The notes below the pieces were generated by a model. It was given only the letters and a program-made list of their open reading frames with translations, was not told the origin of the DNA and did no database searches. A stretch of DNA of 48,921 bases from a candidate division CSSED10-310 bacterium (lineage in GTDB: Bacteria > CSSED10-310). Shown here one piece after another: positions 42,801 through 48,921 of the stretch; position 1 is the stretch's first letter; each line of letters starts with the position of its first letter. The DNA lies in NCBI GenBank assembly GCA_003558985.1, contig PWNJ01000108.1, positions 1-48,921 on the forward strand, in the 5' to 3' direction. A program made the translations under genes and the position numbers.

Positions 42801-44288
42801 TTATTTTCGTTTGAATAGATGTCGGTTCAATGTGCGAGCCATACCGTAAAACAGCCTGTAAAACGGATTGAAAACATTTCTGTGAAACAATTTAACCATG
42901 AATGGATGACTTAAAATATCCAATGCCGGTTTGGGAATGCTGTGCCTGTATAGTCCCAAAACAATGTTCGGGTAAGTTGCCTGACGTTTATGATATTCAC
43001 GTTTTCCTATTGTACCGTCATCATTTCTGTTGTCAGCAGCCGCCTGTTTATACAGAGCTGTTTCAGGAAAGATAACCAGCGAAAACAACTGTAAACGATA
43101 CGGTCTGGGAAACCGGCGAACCAGTTGTAATGTTTCAGCAATATCACCGGCTGTTTCCCAGGGTGAATCAATAATGAAATCATATGTTGGAGGAACCATG
43201 CGGTCGGTGTAACGATTCAACAGTTCAACTGCGTCAAGAACTTTTTTGTTTGATATCGGCCGATTATAGAGGTTCTGAATCCTTAAACTTCCGGTTTGAA
43301 CTCCCATTTGGAGCCCGTACATGCCGGCATCCAAAAGCGCTTTGAGTTTGGGTTCGGTAATTGTCAGCGGACTGCCCAGACAGAAAAACGGCAGTCCCAC
43401 AGCTCTGCGGTAGGCGTCAGCGAACGTTTCAATACTGCGATTGGAAGCAACAAAAAATGAATCGTCCGAAAACCCGACACCAGTAATAAACCCGTATTTC
43501 CTGATGGCTGTCTGCAATTCATCAAGGACATTTTTATCGGAGCGCCGTCGCAAATGTTTCTGTCCACTATACAATTCCTGCAATACATCGTTGCAGCAAT
43601 AAGCACATCGATGCGGACATCCTCTTGTTGCCATCGTTTGATACGTAACGGTTTGACGAATTCGTGAAATCGGACCTTGAGACAGATACTTTTCCAATAG
43701 ACTCATTGTCATTGGAACCAGAGTTCCAGCATCGCGATCCCATACAAAATGATTGTCGGGACCATAATCCGGAAACGGCAGGGTATCCAGGTTCTGTATC
43801 AGCGGGCGCACCGGTGATATATGCACTTTGTCATCAACACGACTGGCAACATTGGGCACACCTGTTGTATCACCATCGTTCTGAAGGGTTTCAAGAAGAT
43901 CGCAAAACGCTTCTTCACCTTCGCCGACAATTACATAATCGGCTGTTTCCAGGCATTCACCCGGACGAATCGTCGCATGAATGCCTCCCCAAACCACCAC
44001 AGGTGATCCGTTTCGCCGCACAATGCCGGTAATCAGTTTTGCGCGGCTGACATAATTGGTCATCACAGTGATTCCAACCACATCACACGAGTCAGCCAGT
44101 TCCTGAAGCTTCAAAGCGACTGTGTCCGGATATCTATGTTCATCATCATCCAGACGTGTTTCTTCATCAGGCGTGTTTGGCAAAAACACCATGCGTACAT
44201 CATGGCCTGCATTGCCGGCACATGCAGCGATGATCCGCAACCCTATGGATGCGATGTCAGAATATGGTGAAACAAGAAGAACTCTCAT
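42801..44288 (-). CDS. B12-binding-domain radical SAM protein, second paralogue
   Basis: A 495-residue relative of the gene downstream of it. N-terminal domain: MRVLLVSPYSD, GHDVRMVFLP, VWGGIHATIRPGECLETADYVIVGEGEEAF. Radical SAM core: ATRGCPHRCAYCC (Cys224, 228, 231), then FSDDSFFV and YDFIIDSPWET. The two paralogues share layout but little identity, implying separate steps. It leads the operon. The start has no Shine-Dalgarno sequence; a promoter ending nine bases before the ATG suggests a leaderless mRNA. Confidence 0.88.
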   Translation of the reverse strand: MRVLLVSPYSDIASIGLRIIAACAGNAGHDVRMVFLPNTPDEETRLDDDEHRYPDTVALKLQELADSCDVVGITVMTNYVSRAKLITGIVRRNGSPVVVWGGIHATIRPGECLETADYVIVGEGEEAFCDLLETLQNDGDTTGVPNVASRVDDKVHISPVRPLIQNLDTLPFPDYGPDNHFVWDRDAGTLVPMTMSLLEKYLSQGPISRIRQTVTYQTMATRGCPHRCAYCCNDVLQELYSGQKHLRRRSDKNVLDELQTAIRKYGFITGVGFSDDSFFVASNRSIETFADAYRRAVGLPFFCLGSPLTITEPKLKALLDAGMYGLQMGVQTGSLRIQNLYNRPISNKKVLDAVELLNRYTDRMVPPTYDFIIDSPWETAGDIAETLQLVRRFPRPYRLQLFSLVIFPETALYKQAAADNRNDDGTIGKREYHKRQATYPNIVLGLYRHSIPKPALDILSHPFMVKLFHRNVFNPFYRLFYGMARTLNRHLFKRK

Positions 44289-44297
44289 CGAAGCCGA

Positions 44298-44326
44298 ATC
44301 GTATCAGACCAGTGTAATCATATCAA
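44298..44326 (-). promoter_or_regulatory. Promoter of the radical SAM/TldDE operon (leaderless candidate)
   Basis: On the minus strand TTGATA (44321-44326) and TACGAT (44298-44303) are 17 bases apart. The -10 box ends nine bases before the ATG, so transcription would begin about three bases before it; no Shine-Dalgarno sequence is present. Confidence 0.45.
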
Positions 44327-44354
44327 TCAGGAAGCAACAGACCTGAGTCCTACA

Positions 44355-44534
44355 TTAGCGGCCTATTGTGGGCGTTCGCCGAACGCCCCTACCCCTGGCG
44401 AAAGATGGTCGGTACCATTGACCTTTGAGACGCCCGGCCGGGCGTCTCTACATTTGTTTTGGGATTCCATCAAAAATAATAACAAATCAACAGACGGCAA
44501 CCCTTGCGCCCTACGCCCTCCGCCCTAAGCCCAA
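44355..44534. repeat. Inverted copy of the palindromic repeat mosaic
   Basis: Holds GGGCGTTCG-C-CGAACGCCC (44370-44388), a perfect 22-base palindrome with arms GAGACGCCCGG and CCGGGCGTCTC (44427-44448), then ATTTGTTTTGGGATTCCATC (44452-44471) and the GCAACCCTTGCGCC stretch. It is the reverse complement of the order at 35299-35490. Confidence 0.8.
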
Positions 44535-45206
44535 CTACACAAATGTAATGATCAGTATAAAAATCAGAATTCCCAGAAACCAGCAGGCCATTCGTTTCAT
44601 CAGCGCCTGCCATTCAAGCGGTTCACGGCTGACAAACAGATCCCGTGCGGCAACAGCCAAAACCGGTATCAGTACAATCGTTGCGAACCAGGTATCCCGA
44701 AGCAGCGTCATTATGATGATTCCCGAAGTCCCGGCAATAATTGCCGATTCAAAACTGCTGCGAGTAATATTTGTGACTATTAATCCGATACAAAACATCA
44801 GAATTCCTGTCAGGAACAGTTTTGACAGCGGCGCTGGATATGCTTTCAACGGAAACAATTGATTGAGTGACAGCCAGAGTAACATCACGAGCAAAAACAG
44901 CATCAATCGAAACACCATTCGTGTCAGCCACAATGACGATCGGGATACCGGTTGAGACAGAATCAATGGCTGAATGTTTTCGGCGGCATCACCGGAGATC
45001 ATTCCGGCGCTCAATACCAGACCCGCCAGAAACGGCAGCGCTATGAACAGCATTTCATATATCATTTCAACAAACGGCGCCTGACCATACGAATACAGGC
45101 CTGATATGACGGCAAACAGAGTGTAGCCAGCGGAAAGCAATACAACGACACCTTTCAGGCGATGCCACTCCAGATTACACAATGTTTTTACCATAACTGA
45201 CGTCAT
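44535..45206 (-). CDS. ABC-2 type transporter permease
   Basis: A 223-residue inner membrane protein with six hydrophobic helices, the ABC-2 arrangement, including the amphipathic GDAAENIQPLILSQPVSRSSLW loop between helices 2 and 3 that is typical of export permeases. With the second permease and the ATPase it forms an exporter. Its ATG overlaps the stop of the fused permease (ATGA) with GGAGG before it. It is the last gene of the GntR-ABC operon. The substrate is unknown. Confidence 0.8.
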   Translation of the reverse strand: MTSVMVKTLCNLEWHRLKGVVVLLSAGYTLFAVISGLYSYGQAPFVEMIYEMLFIALPFLAGLVLSAGMISGDAAENIQPLILSQPVSRSSLWLTRMVFRLMLFLLVMLLWLSLNQLFPLKAYPAPLSKLFLTGILMFCIGLIVTNITRSSFESAIIAGTSGIIIMTLLRDTWFATIVLIPVLAVAARDLFVSREPLEWQALMKRMACWFLGILIFILIITFV

Positions 45207-47167
45207 TTTCGACCTCCTTCCAGTTTCAGAACGGATGTAAATACGCCGGTATCAGGGTCAATCAATCCGTATTGCCTTCCATCCTCATGAATAACCGCCA
45301 GTTGACTCGTGTCAGTCCAGACAGCCTGTTTCAGTACGTACGCGACCGGCTTGGTTTTCATAGTCTCAAGATCAATCAAATGCGCGTTGTGACCGGTATC
45401 AGGGCTACCCCATGTGAATATCCAGCGCCCACAGAGTGACACTTCCGGGCGATGAAGTTTTATATCGACAAAAACCTGTCTGTGACGGCTTTCGATATCC
45501 ATTGCAACCGTCCAGGTTCGGGTATCATCACCCTGATATTCGGTGTCTGACCAGACCATTACGCGTTTTTCCGCGTTATATCCAATCGTCTGCATCGGGA
45601 TTTCGGCCAGAAATTCGGATTTACCGGTGAACGGAAACACTTCCATAACCGGCGCTCGCAACGAATACTCCGGTGATACCGTATCGTCGCCTGGCCATGC
45701 CGGCAGAATGACACTTTTCCGTTCCGGAATCACGGAGCTGAAATAGTCGAAATATGTCTGACTGACGCGATATGGCCATTCATCACCTTCCCAAATCATT
45801 TCAGGCGTTTGTCCCGGAGTCATCTGCCACAATCGTGTAATACTTCTGTTATCAGATATATGCTCCAAATCATAAAATACCAGTGTTTCGTTGTCGAACC
45901 AGCCTGCAGGCCGGATTGTGCGAGTATCCCGATTATACGGGATAACGTCGAATGTGCTTGTCAAAACCGGCTCCGATGCGGACGACGGAATGAAAACAGC
46001 GCCGATGCCGCCGGCGGTCCGAACGGATGTAACAAACCATTGTTCATCCGGCGACCACAAACCGTATCCTGGAAAGCCAGTATTCACTCGTTCGCGCCGC
46101 ATCAGCTCACCCTGTATGTTCAGTATTTCAATCTGCATTCCGGGTTGATCAGACAACTCCGACACAACAAAAGCGGCCAGATAATTTCCTGATAAAGACG
46201 GTGTCACGGACAGCATTCTGAACGATTCCGTCACCTTGATTACGTCCGTTTCGGAAGTTATGCGCCAGATACCGGCGGGTCTGCCGTAGCGCCAGCCGTA
46301 TAACAACGTGTTGCCGTCAGTAATCGGGTTCGGTGCAATCTGATCCAGAAACGACATTTGATCCATTTTTTCCAGCGGCATATCCACAATCTGATACGGC
46401 GTAAAGGCCATCAGACCCATGCTGCCGATCACAGCGATTGTCACAGGAGCAATAATCCTGACCCATGTATATTTGAGTTCCGGTTCACGAAGTCCGGCAT
46501 TTGCGATCAGAGCAATCACTGACGCAATCAGAATCAGTATTTCAAATGGCGGAGTTATCGTTTGCAACGGAAGCATCATTAAAACATGGTTAAGCGGATG
46601 GAGCCACAATATTACCAGCGCTGCCAGAAGCACAACGATTATCAGAATAACCGTGCTTGCCACCGCCGACGATTCGCGTCGGAACGCGGCGCTGAATGCG
46701 GCGGTTGGAGCCAGCCCGAGAATCGTCCACCGAATGGTCTGCATTAGCAATTGCGGTATATTTGAGTAAGCTTCGGCAACCTCAGGCGCCAAAAACGTGA
46801 ATTCCATGAACCGGGTTCCAGCGCTGAAGAACAGATCAAACCGCCATTTCAAAATGACCAGAACTCCGGTAACAACCGATGCGACAACCAGGCGTGTCAG
46901 GAACCGGATCATAACCGTGCTTACCGGCCTGACCGGTAGCGCTGCAAAATATTTGTCGGCGCCCAGACGGCGATCACGCGCCATCAATCCGGCGCCCATC
47001 AGAATACCGAATAGTATCCACGCATATTCCGGTATATGCAGCGGCCTGTTGTCACCCTGGGCATGAATTATCACCGCCAGAACCAGCATCAATGCTCCGC
47101 CGATCACTGGCGCAAGCACAGCGCGCAAATCCTGTCCGATCAGTTTCGTTATCATGTTATTTTTCAT
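45203..47167 (-). CDS. ABC-2 permease fused to a C-terminal beta-propeller-like domain
   Basis: A 654-residue protein. The first 275 residues contain about seven membrane helices with ABC-2 features (ADKYFAALPVRPVSTVMIRFLTR as the cytoplasmic loop). From about 290 to the end is a soluble, beta-rich region with repeats like SPSLSGNYLAAFVVSE, LWSPDEQWFVTSV, AGWFDNETLVFYDL and SLCGRWIFTWGS, reminiscent of TolB/WD40-type propellers. This domain would lie outside the inner membrane. The start was set at the ATG 47165-47167 since GGAGGT sits eight bases before it; it overlaps the ATPase gene by 11 bp. Such a fusion is rare in my experience and may sense or bind the exported substrate. Confidence 0.75.
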   Translation of the reverse strand: MKNNMITKLIGQDLRAVLAPVIGGALMLVLAVIIHAQGDNRPLHIPEYAWILFGILMGAGLMARDRRLGADKYFAALPVRPVSTVMIRFLTRLVVASVVTGVLVILKWRFDLFFSAGTRFMEFTFLAPEVAEAYSNIPQLLMQTIRWTILGLAPTAAFSAAFRRESSAVASTVILIIVVLLAALVILWLHPLNHVLMMLPLQTITPPFEILILIASVIALIANAGLREPELKYTWVRIIAPVTIAVIGSMGLMAFTPYQIVDMPLEKMDQMSFLDQIAPNPITDGNTLLYGWRYGRPAGIWRITSETDVIKVTESFRMLSVTPSLSGNYLAAFVVSELSDQPGMQIEILNIQGELMRRERVNTGFPGYGLWSPDEQWFVTSVRTAGGIGAVFIPSSASEPVLTSTFDVIPYNRDTRTIRPAGWFDNETLVFYDLEHISDNRSITRLWQMTPGQTPEMIWEGDEWPYRVSQTYFDYFSSVIPERKSVILPAWPGDDTVSPEYSLRAPVMEVFPFTGKSEFLAEIPMQTIGYNAEKRVMVWSDTEYQGDDTRTWTVAMDIESRHRQVFVDIKLHRPEVSLCGRWIFTWGSPDTGHNAHLIDLETMKTKPVAYVLKQAVWTDTSQLAVIHEDGRQYGLIDPDTGVFTSVLKLEGGRK

Positions 47168-48062
47168 GGTCATTACCTCCATGTTGTGGACGCGCAAGTT
47201 CCACATAAATATCTTCCAGCGTTAACGGCAACCGCTCAACCCGCGGCGACAGTTTGTCCATGGCATGTTTCGATATTTCGGTAAATGCATCAAACAGCGC
47301 CACACCGCTCCGGCCTTCCGGCATCCAGTTGCGAAGCCCCGGCAACGATACAGTGTCCGGAGTATTCGAATCCGCAAATGCTATCCGGTAGCGCCGCCAC
47401 TGATTGTGAATCGTTTCCAGTTCGGCCGAATACAGATTCCGACCCTTGTGAAGCACGACAATCCGGTCGGCAACCCGTTCAATATCATCCACCTGATGTG
47501 TTGAAAAGAAGACCGTCCGCCCTTCATCCGCCAGAGCGCCGACTATGCCCTCAATAAACTCGCGCCGCGCCAACGGATCAAGTCCGCTGGTCGGATCATC
47601 CAGAATCAGCAGCTCAGGCCGGAACGATAATGCGCCTATCAAACCCAGCCGGGCCCGTTCACCGCGCGACAACGTGCGTGAATTTTTGGCCGGATCCAGA
47701 TCAAAACGTTTCAGCAAATCATTCTCAAGTGTGGCATCCCACCCCGGCCGAAACGCTTTCACAAAATCCAGGTTCTGCCGCACCGAATACAGCGGTTCAC
47801 CTCGCGGATCTTCAGGAACAAAACCCGTGCGCTGACGAATGGCAACATCGTTGACAGCCGGATCATGCCCCAGAACAGACACATCACCGCCATGCCGCCG
47901 CAACAAACCCATCAGAATATGTATCGTCGTGGATTTGCCGGCGCCGTTCGGACCAAGCAGACCCGTGACACTCCCGGTCGGAACATCAAAACTTAATCCG
48001 TTCAAAACACTGTTTTTACCAAACGATCGCTCAAGACCGTTCACACGTATAGCTGTCTTCAT
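47157..48062 (-). CDS. ABC transporter ATP-binding protein
   Basis: A 301-residue ATPase. Walker A is GPNGAGKS (37-44), the signature is LSRGE instead of LSGGQ, Walker B is LLILDDPTSGLD, and the H-loop is STHQVDD. The extra 80 residues at the C-terminus resemble the extension of YtrB/CcmA-type exporters. GGAGGTG precedes the ATG, which overlaps the GntR stop (ATGA). It energises the two permeases encoded after it. Confidence 0.92.
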   Translation of the reverse strand: MKTAIRVNGLERSFGKNSVLNGLSFDVPTGSVTGLLGPNGAGKSTTIHILMGLLRRHGGDVSVLGHDPAVNDVAIRQRTGFVPEDPRGEPLYSVRQNLDFVKAFRPGWDATLENDLLKRFDLDPAKNSRTLSRGERARLGLIGALSFRPELLILDDPTSGLDPLARREFIEGIVGALADEGRTVFFSTHQVDDIERVADRIVVLHKGRNLYSAELETIHNQWRRYRIAFADSNTPDTVSLPGLRNWMPEGRSGVALFDAFTEISKHAMDKLSPRVERLPLTLEDIYVELARPQHGGNDHEK

Positions 48063-48442
48063 CGTGCACCTCCTTCTGCAAGCGCTTTGTCAACCGTTGT
48101 CCGTAACACCTCCGGCGTTATACCCATCGCCAGACCATCCAGTATCGCGCGCCGAAGACTCTCCAATGCCTGTCTGCGCCATTCAGCACGCGCCGGATCA
48201 GCGCCACCGGCCGATACAAAATAGCCGCGGCCATGACTGGACGCCGCAAAACCCAGCAATTCCAGCTCGCGATACGCCTTGATAACCGTGTTCGGATTAA
48301 TACGAAGATCAGTCGATAACGACCGAATGGACGGCAACTGATCGCCATCCCTCAACTCCGCCGCCGCTATCCGGTAGATCACCTGATCAACGATCTGTCG
48401 GTAAATCGCAACCGGACTGGCGGTATCAATTGTGAAACTCAT
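48059..48442 (-). CDS. GntR-family (YtrA-type) transcription regulator
   Basis: A 127-residue short GntR protein. The winged helix (SPVAIYRQIVDQVIYRIAAAELRDGDQLPSIRSLSTDLRINPNTVIKAYRELE, residues about 8-60) is followed by only a short tail with no effector domain, as in the YtrA subfamily that regulates ABC exporter operons. The ATG is preceded by AGGAGGTGACC. Its own promoter carries a 24-base palindrome over the -10 box, which predicts autoregulation. It overlaps the ATPase gene by 4 bp. Confidence 0.88.
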   Translation of the reverse strand: MSFTIDTASPVAIYRQIVDQVIYRIAAAELRDGDQLPSIRSLSTDLRINPNTVIKAYRELELLGFAASSHGRGYFVSAGGADPARAEWRRQALESLRRAILDGLAMGITPEVLRTTVDKALAEGGAR

Positions 48443-48479
48443 GGTCACCTCCTGTTAAACATAAAAACCACAGTGGCCA

Positions 48480-48521
48480 ACTGTTATACTCAAATATAAC
48501 AGTGATACACTTTTCTGTCAA
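48480..48521 (-). promoter_or_regulatory. Promoter and GntR operator of the ABC exporter operon
   Basis: On the minus strand TTGACA (48516-48521) and TATATT (48493-48498) are exactly 17 bases apart. Perfect 9-bp arms ACTGTTATA (48480-48488) and TATAACAGT (48495-48503) with a 6-base spacer cover the -10 box. Confidence 0.8.
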
Positions 48522-48539
48522 GAGGTTTTTTATTTTTTT

Positions 48540-48745
48540 TGAAAGGGGCAGGGGAAGGGGGAAGGGAAGGGGAAGGGCTTATGAGGTTGAAGGTAGAGGG
48601 TTGAAGGTTGAAGGGTTGCAATCATTGGCGTAAGGCGCAAGACTTAAGGCCTAAGGGTTGCAAACGCCTTTTCACCTATTCACCCTTTCTCCTTTTCGCC
48701 CCACCGGCTGCGAAGCAGCCTCGCGGCCAATGGCCGCGCCGGGAA
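48540..48745. repeat. G-rich run and third copy of the repeat mosaic
   Basis: A G/A-rich run, then a GCGTAAGGCGCAAGACTTAA-type stretch (48630-48662), a C/T stretch beginning TTTTCACCTATT, and the double hairpin GGCTGC-GAA-GCAGCC (48706-48720) plus CGCGGCC-AAT-GGCCGCG (48722-48738). The loops differ from the copy at 35588 while the stems are conserved. Confidence 0.8.
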
Positions 48746-48752
48746 AGAGTAA

Positions 48753-48921
48753 ATCATTGTAACCGCAAAGTGACACAATCTCTCCTCATAGGAGAGAACG
48801 CAGTTGTTCCGGAAATGCCGCCAGGCAGAGACGGTTACAACGCGAGAGAGGTCGTCATGCGTAATGAAATACATCGTTTCTTTCATGGCGGTCTGACGAA
48901 TAGCCTCAAAAGAAGGCGTGA
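48753..48921 (-). other. Ambiguous end segment: open frame of ~79 codons or non-coding repeat
   Basis: A minus-strand frame runs in from the window edge and would encode ...SFEAIRQTAMKETMYFITHDD and then a stretch rich in Arg. It contains the hairpin CTCTCCT-CAT-AGGAGAG (48780-48796) and CTTTGCGGTTACAAT, text I associate with widespread non-coding repeats. It ends in the hairpin repeats. A real gene, a degraded fragment or repeat DNA are all possible; I favour repeat. Confidence 0.3.

Noticed and set aside
48680..48886. 68-residue minus-strand protein as a gene
   Set aside because: It runs into the hairpin repeats and shares text with common non-coding repeats; no binding site. Kept only as an ambiguous feature.
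1..48921. CRISPR array or prophage
   Set aside because: No regularly spaced direct repeats of CRISPR type and no phage structural genes, integrase or attachment sites were seen; the repeats here are palindromic and scattered.

Overview
The window is about 49 kb of ordinary-density bacterial chromosome. The organism has an outer membrane: there is an OmpA-family porin-like protein, two lipoproteins with lipoboxes, and an MltD-type lytic transglycosylase. It looks anaerobic or fermentative, with a single-chain pyruvate:ferredoxin oxidoreductase and a bacterial V/A-type ATPase. It also appears to decode UGA as selenocysteine, because an SelW-like gene has an in-frame UGA followed by a SECIS-like hairpin. 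The V-ATPase gene order E-DUF2764-A-B-D-I-K is the one known from chlamydiae, spirochaetes and Bacteroidetes, and the SRP RNA is the long form with an Alu domain. No 16S rRNA or lineage marker is present, so I do not assign a phylum; an uncultured anaerobic didermic lineage fits.

Layout. Positions 1-5.9 kb hold a truncated GT2 glycosyltransferase, a PLP aminotransferase, a DUF2089/DUF4097 pair, a radical SAM/SPASM enzyme, a small unknown protein and an MTAN-like nucleosidase. Positions 5.9-11.4 kb hold MltD, an EamA transporter, a HAD-IB phosphatase, the UGA-containing Rdx selenoprotein, an unknown protein, tRNA-Leu(CAA) and a lipoprotein. Positions 11.5-15.05 kb form an operon of a GT39-like/TPR membrane protein, a metallo-beta-lactamase-fold hydrolase and a sulfotransferase. 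Positions 15.1-22.2 kb are the V-ATPase operon. Positions 22.4-27.4 kb hold an OmpA/BNR-repeat pair and pyruvate kinase.

Positions 27.4-31.05 kb hold a repeat-bearing gap, tRNA-Ser(GGA), the SRP RNA and dnaX-ybaB-recR, a classic grouping. PFOR follows at 31.2-34.75 kb with a clear terminator. Positions 34.8-37.1 kb hold an ArsR regulator and an ArsP/YraQ-type permease separated by palindromic repeats. Positions 37.1-44.3 kb form one tight operon: two cobalamin-domain radical SAM proteins, a degenerate alkaline-phosphatase-fold protein, TldD and TldE. Positions 44.5-48.44 kb form a GntR(YtrA)-controlled ABC exporter operon in which one permease carries a large C-terminal beta-propeller-like domain.

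The strongest candidates for something new are the radical SAM/radical SAM/pseudo-phosphatase/TldD/TldE operon, the SelW-like selenoprotein, a probable dnaX frameshift signal with an immediate stop, an SRP RNA with a URRC-type tetraloop, and mosaic REP-like repeats in the gaps at 34.8-35.6, 44.35-44.53 and 48.5-48.9 kb. Starts given below were often moved inward from the longest frame to the codon with a Shine-Dalgarno sequence.
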